From Paraburkholderia adhaesiva (GTDB lineage Bacteria; Pseudomonadota; Gammaproteobacteria; Burkholderiales; Burkholderiaceae), in the NCBI RefSeq assembly GCF_021390575.1, contig NZ_JAJEJQ010000001.1, positions 1,402,501-1,466,500 of the forward strand: DNA of 64,000 nucleotides, read 5' to 3'. The notes beneath the pieces are model-generated. The model did not search any database, was not told where the DNA came from, and saw only the letters and a list, made by a program, of their open reading frames with translations. The position numbers and the translations under genes were made by a program. Positions 10,769 to 22,343 of the stretch are shown piece by piece; position 1 is the first letter of the stretch; each line of letters begins with the position of its first letter.

Positions 10769-11350
10769 ATGATTCAGATGACGGACCCGCGCAACGACGA
10801 GAAGAACCTGTGGGTCGGCTGGGACGAGTATCACCGGCTGATTGAAGTGCTTGCGCTCGCGGTGCATGAATCGCGCTGGAAATTCGACCAGATCCTCTGT
10901 CTCGCACGCGGCGGGCTGCGCGTGGGCGACCAGCTTTCGCGCATTTACGACCTGCCGCTCGCGATCCTCGCGACCAGTTCGTATCGCGAAGCCGCCGGCA
11001 CCGAGCAGGGCGATCTCGACATCGCGCAGTACATTACGATGACGCGCGGCGAACTGTCGGGCAACGTGCTGCTCGTCGATGATCTCGTCGATTCGGGTGT
11101 CACGCTTGCACGCGTGCAGGAGCACCTCAAGGAGCGCTATCCGGCCGTGACGGGCGTGCGTTCGGCAGTGCTCTGGTACAAGGGTTGCTCGAAGGTCAAG
11201 CCCGATTACTTCGTGCAGCACCTGCCGACCAACCCGTGGATCCACCAGCCGTTCGAGGAGTGGGACACGGTGCGTCCTCACAATCTCGGCGCGTGGATCA
11301 AGCGCGGCCTTCAGGAAGCAGACCAGGCGAAGCAGGGCTCGCAGTCCTGA
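10769..11350 (+). CDS. Purine-type phosphoribosyltransferase
   Basis: A type I phosphoribosyltransferase of 193 residues. The PRPP-binding signature VLLVDDLVDSGVTL lies near residues 100-113. Family members convert purine bases such as hypoxanthine, xanthine or guanine, plus PRPP, into nucleotides, and the direct link to purA supports a purine salvage role. The base specificity cannot be read from the sequence. The ATG at 10769 has a GAGAGG sequence about nine bases upstream; a GTG at 10760 and an ATG at 10778 are alternatives. A terminator follows. Confidence 0.85.
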   Translation: MIQMTDPRNDEKNLWVGWDEYHRLIEVLALAVHESRWKFDQILCLARGGLRVGDQLSRIYDLPLAILATSSYREAAGTEQGDLDIAQYITMTRGELSGNVLLVDDLVDSGVTLARVQEHLKERYPAVTGVRSAVLWYKGCSKVKPDYFVQHLPTNPWIHQPFEEWDTVRPHNLGAWIKRGLQEADQAKQGSQS

Positions 11351-11403
11351 CGCGATTCGCGCCATGCCTGTCACGCCCGTCGTGACGGCATGCAACGAAC
11401 CAG

Positions 11404-11435
11404 AAACGGAGCCTTTTCAAGGCTCCGTTTTTTTT
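11404..11435 (+). terminator. Rho-independent terminator after the phosphoribosyltransferase gene
   Basis: A near-perfect 12-bp stem (11404-11415 with 11419-11430) closes on a three-base loop and runs into eight T residues. It ends the purA-phosphoribosyltransferase transcript before kup. Confidence 0.9.
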
Positions 11436-11625
11436 GGCGCGGCGTGACGCCGGGCTGATGCACGCTGGTGTGGCGCGCAAGATCGGGGGTTTGGGGCGCG
11501 AATGCTACACTTCGCCGGAGCGAACGGCGTGGCATCGCCACAACGAGGGTCATACTCCGCCGCGCGGCCCGGTTTAGAATAGCGGTCGCTTTTTAGTTCC
11601 GCCTCGAAAACGGATTTGCGCGTAT

Positions 11626-13512
11626 ATGACAACTAGCACACACGTGGCAAAGCAGCCTCTGCCGACTCTGGCCGTCGCGGCGATCGGCGTGGTATTCGGC
11701 GATATCGGCACCAGCCCGCTCTATTCGCTGAAAGAGGCCTTTAGCCCGTCTCACGGGATTCCGCTCAACGACGCTTCCATCCTCGGCGTCATCTCGCTTC
11801 TCTTCTGGGCGATCATCATCGTCGTGAGCGTCAAGTACGTGCTGTTCGTGATGCGCGCCGACAACAATGGCGAAGGCGGCGTGCTCGCGTTGATGGCGCT
11901 CGCGTTGCGCTCGTTCAACCGGTCAAGCCGTTCAGCTATTTTGCTCACGGCGCTCGGCATCTTCGGCGCGTGCATGTTTTACGGCGACGCGGTCATCACG
12001 CCCGCGATATCGGTGATTTCGGCGGTCGAAGGTCTCGAAATCGCGGCGCCTCACCTCAGTCACCTCGTGCTGCCGATCACCATGGTGATCCTGGTCGCGC
12101 TCTTCTGGATTCAGCGGCACGGCACTGCGCTCGTGGGCCGGCTGTTCGGGCCAATCATGGTGCTGTGGTTCGTGACCATCGCCGTGCTCGGTTTTTCGCG
12201 CATCGTGCAGGCGCCTGGGGTCATCGCCGCGCTCAATCCGTACTACGCGGTCAGCTTCATGGGCAAGCACCTGTTGCAGGCCTACGTCGTGCTCGGTTCG
12301 GTCGTTCTCGTGCTGACCGGGGCGGAAGCGCTCTACGCGGACATGGGCCACTTCGGCGCGAAGCCGATCCGCATGGCCTGGTATGCGCTCGTAATGCCGT
12401 CGCTCGTGCTCAACTATTTCGGCCAGGGCGCGCTCCTGATGCAGGATCACCACGCCATCGAGAATCCGTTCTTCCTGCTCGCCCCCGACTGGGCGCTCCT
12501 GCCGCTCGTGGTGCTCTCGACGGTGGCGACGGTGATTGCCTCGCAGGCAGTGATTTCGGGCGCGTACTCGCTAACGAGCCAGGCCATCCTGCTCGGCTAC
12601 GTGCCGCGTATGAAGGTGTTGCATACATCGGATCTCGCGATCGGCCAGATTTACGTGCCGCTCGTCAACTGGATGCTGCTCTTCATCATCCTGTGCATCG
12701 TGCTCGGCTTCCAGAGTTCGGATAATCTCGCCGCCGCTTACGGTATTGCAGTTACCGCGACGATGGTGATCACCACCGTGCTGGCGTGCGTCGTGATGGT
12801 GAAAGTCTGGAACTGGAACAAGGCGCTTGTCGCTCTGATCATCGGGGGCTTCATGACCGTCGATCTCGGCTTCTTCGGGGCGAACCTGCTGAAGGTCAGA
12901 GAGGGCGGCTGGCTGCCGCTCGGGATCGGTGCGTTGTTGTTCTTCCTGCTGATGACCTGGTACAAGGGGCGCATGATCGTCAAAGAGCGCACGGCCGCCG
13001 ACGGTATTCCGTTGATGCCGTTCCTGCAGGGGCTGCTCGCGCATCCGCCGCATCGCGTCTCGGGCACGGCGATCTATCTCACGGGCAGCGACGCACTCGT
13101 GCCGGTGAGCTTGCTGCACAACCTCAAGCACAACAAGGTGTTGCACGAGCGGACCATCTTCCTGACTTTCGTGATACGTGACATTCCCTACGTGAGCGAC
13201 GCGGAGCGCGTGCACGTGACGGACGTCGGCGGCGGGCTGTTTGTTGTGAAGGCCGACTACGGTTTTAACGAAACGCCAGACGTGCAAGCCGTGCTGGAGG
13301 ACGTGGGCCGTCGGGAAGGCATGATGTTCGAGATGATGGATACGTCTTTCTTCCTCGCGCGCGAGACCGTGGTGCCGACGCAGTTGCCGGGGATGTCGAT
13401 TTTCCGCGAGCGCGTATTCGCGTGGATGCACCAGAACGCGGCGAAGCCTACCGACTTCTTCAGCATTCCCGCGAATCGCGTGGTGGAGCTTGGGACGAAG
13501 ATCGAGATCTGA
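11626..13512 (+). CDS. kup: Low-affinity potassium transporter Kup
   Basis: Kup is a proton-coupled potassium uptake protein of the KUP/HAK family. The 628-residue protein has the family signature [18 protein letters not shown] near the N-terminus, about twelve hydrophobic membrane segments over the first 450 residues, and a soluble C-terminal domain. The ATG at 11626 lacks a strong Shine-Dalgarno sequence. A TAGAAT (11575-11580) lies about 45 bases upstream as a possible -10 element. The gene stands alone and is convergent with tex, with a shared bidirectional terminator between them. Confidence 0.96.
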   Translation: MTTSTHVAKQPLPTLAVAAIGVVFGDIGTSPLYSLKEAFSPSHGIPLNDASILGVISLLFWAIIIVVSVKYVLFVMRADNNGEGGVLALMALALRSFNRSSRSAILLTALGIFGACMFYGDAVITPAISVISAVEGLEIAAPHLSHLVLPITMVILVALFWIQRHGTALVGRLFGPIMVLWFVTIAVLGFSRIVQAPGVIAALNPYYAVSFMGKHLLQAYVVLGSVVLVLTGAEALYADMGHFGAKPIRMAWYALVMPSLVLNYFGQGALLMQDHHAIENPFFLLAPDWALLPLVVLSTVATVIASQAVISGAYSLTSQAILLGYVPRMKVLHTSDLAIGQIYVPLVNWMLLFIILCIVLGFQSSDNLAAAYGIAVTATMVITTVLACVVMVKVWNWNKALVALIIGGFMTVDLGFFGANLLKVREGGWLPLGIGALLFFLLMTWYKGRMIVKERTAADGIPLMPFLQGLLAHPPHRVSGTAIYLTGSDALVPVSLLHNLKHNKVLHERTIFLTFVIRDIPYVSDAERVHVTDVGGGLFVVKADYGFNETPDVQAVLEDVGRREGMMFEMMDTSFFLARETVVPTQLPGMSIFRERVFAWMHQNAAKPTDFFSIPANRVVELGTKIEI

Positions 13513-13533
13513 TTGCTCGCCTTTCGCAGCAAC

Positions 13534-13563
13534 AAAAAAACGGCACCTCGGTGCCGTTTTTTG
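13534..13563. terminator. Bidirectional terminator between kup and tex
   Basis: A perfect CGGCACC/GGTGCCG stem with a 2-base turn is flanked by A residues on one side and T residues on the other. It can therefore end transcripts of both kup (plus) and tex (minus). Confidence 0.9.
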
Positions 13564-13628
13564 TTGCTACATGCCGCGTGGACCCATGCGAGCCCACGCG
13601 CGTATTGCTGGCTATCGATCCGCGTGAC

Positions 13629-15974
<2,346 letters not shown>

Positions 15975-16117
15975 AGGGTCTGGATATTCCTGCGAGGATC
16001 GGGTTGCGGTTCAGAGGCCCACGTCTCGGCTATGTCTTGTGGTACGCGAGCGCGTCGGCGGGCCGGTGAAGCGGGGCATTTTGCCATAAATGCCGGAGCG
16101 CTCAACTCGGGGGGTGT

Positions 16118-16123
16118 TAGAAT
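16118..16123 (+). promoter_or_regulatory. -10 element implying a leaderless transcript for the gene at 16131
   Basis: TAGAAT ends seven bases before the ATG at 16131. A sigma-70-type promoter with this -10 box would start transcription at or beside the A of the ATG, so the mRNA would have little or no leader. This agrees with the lack of a Shine-Dalgarno sequence. Confidence 0.4.
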
Positions 16124-16130
16124 TTCAGGC

Positions 16131-17072
16131 ATGTCCCGCTGCCCTCAGAAGACGTTGACGATCTCCCGCTTGCTCTCCGGTTTGTCCCCCGTCCCGACCA
16201 GTACGCGTAAAGGCGCGCGCTGGCGGTCCGTCGTCGGTCGGACGGCGTGTGCTGTCGCGCTGTGCGCGTGCGTGCCGGGTATGGCGCAGGAGAGCGCGGC
16301 GCCTGCTGCGAATGCGGTGGCGCCGGGTGCAGCGCCGGCTGATTCGGCCGCTGGTGTACAGGCTGGTTTTGCTGCGCGCCAGCAGGAGCTTGACCGGCGT
16401 ACGGCTGAAAATAATTATCGCTTTGCGGTTGCGCAACACGACTGCTACAGCACATTCTTCGTGAATCATTGCATCGGCCGCGCGCGTGACCGGATGCGGG
16501 CCGTACAGGCGGATATCCGCAGCGAGCAACTCAAGCTCGACGCTGAGCAGCGCGCGGAGCGCGCACGCGATCGCGACCAGCAGGTCGCGCTGCAACGCGC
16601 GAGAGACGAGGCTGACGCGCCGCAGCGTGCCGCTGATGAAGCGCGCAATGTGGCAGCGTACGAGCAGAAGCAGCAGCAACACGCGCTCGACTTGCAGCAG
16701 CGCGCGGCCGAAGCGCCGCAGCGTGCCGCTAACGCAGAGGCGTACGAGCAGAAGCAGCAACAGCACGCGCTTGATGAAGCGCAACGCGCCGGGGAACAAT
16801 CGCAGGCGCAGCATGCGGCGAACCAGGCGGCGTACGATCAGAAGCAGTCGGATTTCCAGAAGAAGATGGCCGAGGCCCGCGCGCAGGGCGAGCAGAAGGC
16901 ACAGGAGCGCGAACAGAAAGCCGAGCGTTACCAGCAGAAGCAGGAAGACGCGGCGAAGCATAAGGCTGACGTCGAAGCACGTCAGAAGCAGGCGGCTGAA
17001 AAGGCGCAGCAAAAGCAGCAACAAGAGCAGCAACAGCAGCAACAGACGAAGACGCAACAGCAGGACCAGTAG
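16131..17072 (+). CDS. Secreted Gln-rich coiled-coil protein of unknown function
   Basis: A 313-residue protein. A basic N-terminus leads into a hydrophobic signal peptide with likely cleavage after CVPGMA near residue 50. A short conserved-looking region with two cysteines (HDCYSTFFVNHCIGRARDRM) may form a disulfide. The remaining 170 or so residues are highly charged and rich in Gln, Ala, Glu and Lys, with heptad-like spacing and a repeated segment YEQKQQQHALD that appears twice, which predicts a long coiled coil. I do not recognise a functional family. The open frame extends far upstream, but that part is the antisense of tex. Confidence 0.8.
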   Translation: MSRCPQKTLTISRLLSGLSPVPTSTRKGARWRSVVGRTACAVALCACVPGMAQESAAPAANAVAPGAAPADSAAGVQAGFAARQQELDRRTAENNYRFAVAQHDCYSTFFVNHCIGRARDRMRAVQADIRSEQLKLDAEQRAERARDRDQQVALQRARDEADAPQRAADEARNVAAYEQKQQQHALDLQQRAAEAPQRAANAEAYEQKQQQHALDEAQRAGEQSQAQHAANQAAYDQKQSDFQKKMAEARAQGEQKAQEREQKAERYQQKQEDAAKHKADVEARQKQAAEKAQQKQQQEQQQQQQTKTQQQDQ

Positions 17073-17153
17073 CAGCGCTTTTTGGCCAGACAGCAACCTC
17101 AGGCGTGCCATCTTACGCTCAAGGGGCACGCCGCTCAGGACGAGGAGGCGAGC

Positions 17154-17387
17154 ATGCGCGAGCAACGTGAAGTCAGGACCGCGGTCCTTCGTGACCGCAT
17201 TCTGCAATTGGAGTCGGAGCACGGCGATCTTGATCGCATGATCGAGCGGATCGCCGGGACGCCCGGAAGCGACGATCTCGAACTGCAACGGCTCAAGAAG
17301 CGCAAGCTCAAGGTCAAGGACAACATCATCCTGCTGCAACTGCAGCTGGACCCCGATTCAACGAAGACTTCGGACGGGCACGCCTGA
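17154..17387 (+). CDS. YdcH-like DUF465 small protein
   Basis: A 77-residue helical protein. The pattern LESEHGDLDRMI followed by LQRLKKRKLKVKDNI matches the YdcH/DUF465 family of small coiled-coil proteins of unknown role. The ATG at 17154 is preceded by a strong GAGGAGG ribosome-binding sequence, which fixes the start; an upstream in-frame start at 17082 would not be needed. The helicase gene starts 75 bases later on the same strand. Confidence 0.85.
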   Translation: MREQREVRTAVLRDRILQLESEHGDLDRMIERIAGTPGSDDLELQRLKKRKLKVKDNIILLQLQLDPDSTKTSDGHA

Positions 17388-17462
17388 TTCCGGGTCCTGG
17401 CAGGCGCCGGGGCGCGGCATCGAGGTTGCCGCGCCCGCAGGACCGAGCAGGAACCGCTTGCC

Positions 17463-19730
17463 TTGAATTCAACGACCGTATCCCGATCGCGGCCTGCGCC
17501 CGAAGGCGGCGCGCCGGCTGGTGACGCACGTCCTGTGCCCGGCTCCGCGACGTCCGCCACAGTGGCGCCACTTTCCGCGCGCCGCGTCGCCGAACTCGAG
17601 GATCTTTTCGCCGCTGATGGGCTGCTCGCCCGGGAAATTGACGGCTATCGGCCGCGTGCATCGCAGATCGAGATGGCCCGCGCCGTAGCGGCTGCGATGG
17701 AGGCGGCCGCACAAGCGCTGCCGGACCCCGCGACGTTCGAGCTGCAGTCGCGCCCGGCGCGGCGCAAGCAGGGCGGCGCAGAGCAAGCCGCGGCTTCCGG
17801 GCCCATGGACGAGGCGGCAAAAGCTATCGCGGACGCGGGCGACAACACGCTGATCGTCGAAGCGGGTACCGGCACCGGGAAGACCTACGCCTACCTCGTG
17901 CCGGCGATGCTATGGGGCGGCAAGGCGGTCGTCTCGACAGGCACCAAGCACCTCCAGGACCAGCTGTTCCAGCGCGACATCCCAACCGTGCGCGACGCGC
18001 TTGCGGTTCCAGTCAGCGTTGCGATGCTCAAGGGACGCTCGAACTACCTGTGTCATTACTACCTGCAACGCACGGCCGACAACGGACGTTTGCCGTCGCG
18101 CCAGGAGACGGCGTACCTGCAGGAGATCGTGCGCTTCGCGAAGATCACGCGTTCCGGTGACAAGGCGGAACTGGCGAGCGTGCCGGAGACGGCAGCGGTC
18201 TGGTCGATGGTGACCTCGACGCGCGATAACTGCCTCGGCCAGGAATGCCCGCATTACAAGGACTGCTTTGTGATGCAGGCTCGGCGCGAGGCACAGCAGG
18301 CGGACATTGTCGTCGTGAATCACCACCTGTTCTTCGCCGACATCATGCTGCGCGACACGGGTATGGCCGAACTGCTCCCGAGCGCGAACACGATCATTTT
18401 CGACGAAGCGCATCAGTTACCCGAAACGGCGACGCTGTTCTTCGGCGAAACGCTCTCGACCTCGCAGTTTCTCGAACTCGCACGCGATTGCGTGGCCGAA
18501 GGCCTGAGCCACGCGCGCGATGCGGTCGAGTGGGTGAAGCTCGGCGCCGCGCTGGAGCGTGCGGCGCGCGACGTGCGGCTCGCATTCAAGGAAGACTCGC
18601 TACGCGTTTCGATCACGCAACTGCCCGTCGATCATCCGCTCTACGATTCGCTCGATGCACTGCAGACCGAGCTTGGCGCGCTCGCGACGGCGCTAGCCGG
18701 TCAGGCTGAGCGAGCCGAATCGCTCGGCGCGTGTCTGCGCCGCGCGCGCGAGCTGCAGGGTGTACTGGCGGGCTGGACAGCGCCCGCCGCCGCACCGTCG
18801 CGCGACGCACGCAAGGCCGAAGCGCAAGGCGAGGAGGGCGAGCAAGCTGACGCCGACGAAAAGGTCCGCTGGGTCGAAGTGTTCTCGCACACGGTGCAAC
18901 TGCACGAAACGCCGCTGTCGGTCGCACCGATTTTCGCGAAGCAGCGCGCCGGCGTGCCGCGCACGTGGATCTTCACATCGGCGACGCTGTCCGTGCGTGG
19001 CGACTTCACGCACTATGCAGCGCAGATGGGTCTCAGTTCGCGCCGTTCGATGACGTTGCCAAGCCCGTTTGACTACCCCCAGCAAGGGCTTTTGTACGTG
19101 CCGCGGAACATGCCGCAGCCGTCCTCGCCGCAGTTCACCGATGCCGTGTTCGACGCTGCGCTGCCTGCCATCGAGGCCTCCGGCGGCGGGGTGTTCATGC
19201 TTTGCACGACCTTGCGCGCGGTGGACCGGATCGCGTCGAAGCTGCGCGAAACGATCGATGCGCGCGGCTGGAACACACCGCTCCTGGTACAGGGCGACGC
19301 GAGCCGCACGGAGTTGCTGGAGCGCTTTCGCGCGTATGGCAACGCGATCCTCGTAGGGAGTCAGAGCTTCTGGGAGGGCGTCGACGTGCGCGGCGATGCG
19401 CTGTCGTTGGTCGTAATCGACAAGCTGCCGTTTGCGCCGCCTGACGATCCCGTGCTCGCGGCGCGTCTCGATGCGCTTACAAAAAAGGGCTTGAGCCCGT
19501 TTGCGGTCCATCAGTTGCCCCAAGCAGTCATTACGCTGAAGCAGGGCGCGGGGCGGCTCATCCGCGCGGAAACAGATCGCGGTGTACTGATGATCTGCGA
19601 CACGCGTCTCGTCGACAAACCTTACGGCCGCCGAATCTGGCAAAGTCTGCCGCCGTTCAAGCGCACGCGTGAGATCGAGGTGGTGAAAGCGTTCTTTGGG
19701 AGCGAAGAGGCCGGAACCAATCAGGCTTGA
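17463..19730 (+). CDS. DinG/YoaA-family ATP-dependent DNA helicase
   Basis: An XPD-like iron-sulfur superfamily 2 helicase of up to 755 residues that unwinds damaged or structured DNA. Walker A EAGTGTGKT lies near residues 132-140 and the Walker B DEAH box near 313-316. Four cysteines between them (about 196, 257, 262 and 268) fit the 4Fe-4S cluster site, and a C-terminal QGAGRLIR segment matches motif VI. The TTG at 17463 is the longest start. The first 45 or so residues are low-complexity, so the true start may lie further in. The length suits YoaA or DinG; I cannot choose between them. Confidence 0.92.
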   Translation: MNSTTVSRSRPAPEGGAPAGDARPVPGSATSATVAPLSARRVAELEDLFAADGLLAREIDGYRPRASQIEMARAVAAAMEAAAQALPDPATFELQSRPARRKQGGAEQAAASGPMDEAAKAIADAGDNTLIVEAGTGTGKTYAYLVPAMLWGGKAVVSTGTKHLQDQLFQRDIPTVRDALAVPVSVAMLKGRSNYLCHYYLQRTADNGRLPSRQETAYLQEIVRFAKITRSGDKAELASVPETAAVWSMVTSTRDNCLGQECPHYKDCFVMQARREAQQADIVVVNHHLFFADIMLRDTGMAELLPSANTIIFDEAHQLPETATLFFGETLSTSQFLELARDCVAEGLSHARDAVEWVKLGAALERAARDVRLAFKEDSLRVSITQLPVDHPLYDSLDALQTELGALATALAGQAERAESLGACLRRARELQGVLAGWTAPAAAPSRDARKAEAQGEEGEQADADEKVRWVEVFSHTVQLHETPLSVAPIFAKQRAGVPRTWIFTSATLSVRGDFTHYAAQMGLSSRRSMTLPSPFDYPQQGLLYVPRNMPQPSSPQFTDAVFDAALPAIEASGGGVFMLCTTLRAVDRIASKLRETIDARGWNTPLLVQGDASRTELLERFRAYGNAILVGSQSFWEGVDVRGDALSLVVIDKLPFAPPDDPVLAARLDALTKKGLSPFAVHQLPQAVITLKQGAGRLIRAETDRGVLMICDTRLVDKPYGRRIWQSLPPFKRTREIEVVKAFFGSEEAGTNQA

Positions 19731-19844
19731 CGGCTGCCCGGGACCGGGGCGCCGGCGTGGCTGCGAGCCACACGGCGCTTCCGCGAGGCTCACTAGGGGC
19801 GGCGCACAACCAACGTGTGCGACAGCATAAAAGCACTGCAAAAC

Positions 19845-19877
19845 AAAAAGCCACGAACGTAAGTTCGTGGCTTTTTT
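19845..19877. terminator. Bidirectional terminator between the helicase and lipoprotein genes
   Basis: A perfect 14-bp stem (19845-19858 with 19863-19876) with a GTAA loop has A residues on the left and T residues on the right. It can end the plus-strand helicase transcript and the minus-strand lipoprotein transcript. Confidence 0.92.
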
Positions 19878-19978
19878 GCTTGCCAGACACAAGCCTGACG
19901 ATTCTGTCAGGCTGCGCGGCGATTCGCTGCAATGCCCGCTGGAGCAGGGCTCCAGCGCGAGCGTTGCGCGAAACCAGC

Positions 19979-20230
19979 TTACTGGCTTGCGCCAGCTGCC
20001 GGCGATGCGCCTTCAGCCGGCGATGCAGCGGCTGCCGGCGAAGCGGCTTCAGCCGGCGACGCAGCTTCAGCCGGGGATGCAGCGACTGCCGGCGATGCGG
20101 CTTCAGCCGGGGATGCAGCAGCAGCCGGGGACGCAGCATCTGCCGGAGCAGCAGCTTGGTCGCTGCTCTTGTTGCATGCAGCCAGTGCAACAGCTGCCAG
20201 CAGGGATGCTACGAGGAGGGATTTCTTCAT
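19979..20230 (-). CDS. Small repeat lipoprotein with AASPAx repeats
   Basis: An 83-residue lipoprotein. The signal peptide ends at LAAC, giving a lipid-modified Cys at about residue 19. After a short linker (NKSSDQAAAPAD) the protein is eight tandem copies of a six-residue unit AASPAE/A/V, then a short end. The AAAAGGA ribosome-binding sequence seven bases before ATG 20230 fixes the start (an in-frame GTG two codons earlier is less well placed). I do not recognise a function. The Ala/Ser/Pro repeat could act as a flexible spacer from the membrane. Confidence 0.8.
   Translation of the reverse strand: MKKSLLVASLLAAVALAACNKSSDQAAAPADAASPAAAASPAEAASPAVAASPAEAASPAEAASPAAAASPAEGASPAAGASQ
19994..20137 (-). 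repeat. Eight tandem 18-bp coding repeats
   Basis: Within the lipoprotein gene the 18-bp unit encoding AASPA plus a variable sixth residue (A, E, V, E, E, A, E, A) is repeated eight times in register with the codons. Units differ mainly at third codon positions. Such an array can gain or lose units by slippage without a frameshift. Confidence 0.8.
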
Positions 20231-20460
20231 GATCACGTCCTTTTATGGTTAAAGGTAAGCAACAGCGCAAATAAAACCGGTAATGTGCTCCAACACCGAC
20301 CTGAGCCGCTGGTGGATACGCACTGCAAGAGCGTGAATCTTCCCTACGGCTTGGGCGGAAATTATAGGCACTTTCGTATCGACCGTCGACAAATCCGGGG
20401 ACAATACGTTGTCTTTATCATACTAGCACTAACTCAGTACGGTATAACAGTCCAGCGTGC

Positions 20461-21693
20461 TTAGGCAAGCATTCCGACCCGTATCCAGCCCGCACAATAC
20501 CACTCGTGCAGCAAAGCTGTCATCGACGAATCGGCCGAGAGTGTTACAAAGCATTTCCCGTCCATCGAGCGGCTGTCGGCCAAAGCAGGCAGCCACTTTC
20601 TCGCTTCTTTAAGCACGTACTGTTCCCCGTTCAGGTAGTACGAGCGCGAATCGTAAAGCAGGATCGTCCTGCGGTCGAGCGTTAAACCGTTTTTTGCGGC
20701 GCGCGCCGCGAATCGTACCTCATCGAGCGGCCGCTCGGGTGTATCGAAGACAACATTTGACTTTGGTTCACTTAACCACGAGCCAACGAAGGAAGATACG
20801 TCAGATTCGCTCCAGCGGATTTTTGAGAGTACCTGTCCCACGCGTCCGACCATTAGAGGCGGCAATTGCGCCGGGTGTTCGACAGCGGGTTGGTCGGGGT
20901 CGCGATAAAGCGCCGGCGTGGCCGACGGGGCGCCCATGCCGCGTTCTGCGAGCCAGTAGAGAAACTGGCTCGACAGTTCGTTCGTGGAGGGCGTGCGAAA
21001 GCCGATCGAGCACGTCATGCATTCGCCCTCGGCGATGCCGTCGTGCGCAATGTGCGGGGGCAGGTAGAGCATGTCGCCCGGTTCCAGCACCCATTCCTCT
21101 TCGGGCTCGAAATTCGCGAGAATCTTCAGCGGCAGCCCGTCCAGCAACGAGAGGTCGCGCTGCGCCCCAATGCGCCAGCGACGCTTCCCATGAACCTGGA
21201 GCAGGAAAACATCATACGAATCGAAATGGGGACCGACGCCACCCCCATCGGTCGCGTACGAAATCATCAGATCGTCCAGGCGGGCATCTGGCGCAAAGCG
21301 AAAGCGCTCCATCAGGGCGCGCGCGCGGTCGTTATGCAGGTCGACGCCCTGTACCAGCAGCGTCCACTGGCGTTGGGCCGCTGAAGGCAATTCGTCGGGC
21401 GAGAACGGGCCGTGTCCGAGCGACCAGCGTCGGCGGAAATGCTTGATGAGGCGCGACTCGACGTCCTCATCATCTGCGAGCGTGAAGAGTTCGTCACGCG
21501 TGAGCGGCGGCTCGATGTCCGGGATCGCCTGACGGATCAGGAGCGGTTTTTTCTGCCAGTAGCGCTTCATGAACTGCGCCGGGCTCAAGCCGCCTAGCAG
21601 CGGTGTGGGAACGTCGGGAGCGGGGCTTGCCGGGGAGCGGGAGGCACGCCGCTGGCGGGCGCCCACAGGGTGATCAGGGGACCGCTTGGGCAT
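20461..21693 (-). CDS. Cupin/JmjC-like ribosomal uL16 arginine hydroxylase (RoxA/YcfD type)
   Basis: A 410-residue Fe(II)/2-oxoglutarate-dependent oxygenase-like protein. The cupin core shows HFDSYDVFLLQVHGKRRW with the HxD iron ligands and a later His in LYLPPHIAHDG. The N-terminal segment PAQFMKRYWQKKPLLIRQA is typical of this family, which hydroxylates an Arg of ribosomal protein uL16. The ATG at 21693 is used because it clears the divergent promoter of the next gene; an upstream in-frame GTG or ATG would overlap it. Length and motifs agree with YcfD/RoxA. Confidence 0.88.
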   Translation of the reverse strand: MPKRSPDHPVGARQRRASRSPASPAPDVPTPLLGGLSPAQFMKRYWQKKPLLIRQAIPDIEPPLTRDELFTLADDEDVESRLIKHFRRRWSLGHGPFSPDELPSAAQRQWTLLVQGVDLHNDRARALMERFRFAPDARLDDLMISYATDGGGVGPHFDSYDVFLLQVHGKRRWRIGAQRDLSLLDGLPLKILANFEPEEEWVLEPGDMLYLPPHIAHDGIAEGECMTCSIGFRTPSTNELSSQFLYWLAERGMGAPSATPALYRDPDQPAVEHPAQLPPLMVGRVGQVLSKIRWSESDVSSFVGSWLSEPKSNVVFDTPERPLDEVRFAARAAKNGLTLDRRTILLYDSRSYYLNGEQYVLKEARKWLPALADSRSMDGKCFVTLSADSSMTALLHEWYCAGWIRVGMLA

Positions 21694-21695
21694 CG

Positions 21696-21701
21696 TATAA
21701 T
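21696..21701 (+). promoter_or_regulatory. -10 element for the SlyD-type isomerase gene
   Basis: A consensus TATAAT lies 24 bases before the ATG at 21726 and only two bases beyond the start codon of the divergent hydroxylase gene. A strong CTGGAGG ribosome-binding sequence follows. The -35 region is weak. Confidence 0.6.
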
Positions 21702-21725
21702 GTGGGCTGTATTCTGGAGGATCGA

Positions 21726-22271
21726 ATGAAAATCGCAAAGGACACCGTCGTGTCGGTCGCTTACAAGCTATCGGATGCGCAGGGCAATCTGATCGAGGAG
21801 AGCGACGAGCCGATGGTCTATCTGCACGGCGGCTATGATGGCACGTTCCCCAAGATCGAGGAAGTGCTGGACGGCAAGGAGCCGGGCTTCGAGACCCAGA
21901 TCCAGCTTGAGCCGTCAGACGCGTTCGGGGAATACGATCCCGAACTCGTGAAGGTCGAGCCGCGCACCCGTTTCCCGGAGCCGCTCGAAGTCGGCATGCA
22001 GTTCGAGGGCACGCCGGAAGAGGGTGACGAAGACCTCGACTCCCTCATCTACACCGTGACCGATGTTGCCGAGGACAAGGTCGTGCTCGACGGCAATCAC
22101 CCGCTCGCGGGCATGGCCCTGCGTTTCGCACTGACCGTGAAGGAAGTGCGCCAGGCGACCGACGACGAAATCGAGCACGAGCATGCGCACGGTGCGGACG
22201 GTCTCGAAGTTGTCGACGAAGATGAGGACGAAGACGACGGCGACGCGGGTTCCAAACCGACGTTGCACTAA
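21726..22271 (+). CDS. slyD: SlyD-type FKBP peptidyl-prolyl isomerase
   Basis: A cytoplasmic FKBP-type isomerase and chaperone of 181 residues. The FKBP core begins at once (MKIAKDTVVSVAYKL), with the inserted-in-flap domain seen in SlyD (the PSDAFGEYDPELV segment). The C-terminal tail after residue 150 is very acidic (a run of Asp and Glu) rather than the His/Cys-rich metal-binding tail of E. coli SlyD, so nickel binding may be weak. CTGGAGG just before the ATG fixes the start. Confidence 0.9.
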   Translation: MKIAKDTVVSVAYKLSDAQGNLIEESDEPMVYLHGGYDGTFPKIEEVLDGKEPGFETQIQLEPSDAFGEYDPELVKVEPRTRFPEPLEVGMQFEGTPEEGDEDLDSLIYTVTDVAEDKVVLDGNHPLAGMALRFALTVKEVRQATDDEIEHEHAHGADGLEVVDEDEDEDDGDAGSKPTLH

Positions 22272-22343
22272 TCAATTGGGTTGCGCGCCGGTTCAGGCCG
22301 GCGCGTCGAAACGCCCGTGCTGTTCGGCTGAAAATCTCTGGTG

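Noticed and set aside
19982..20137. Repeat array considered as a CRISPR array
   Set aside because: Units are 18 bp with no unique spacers and lie in codon register inside a lipoprotein gene.
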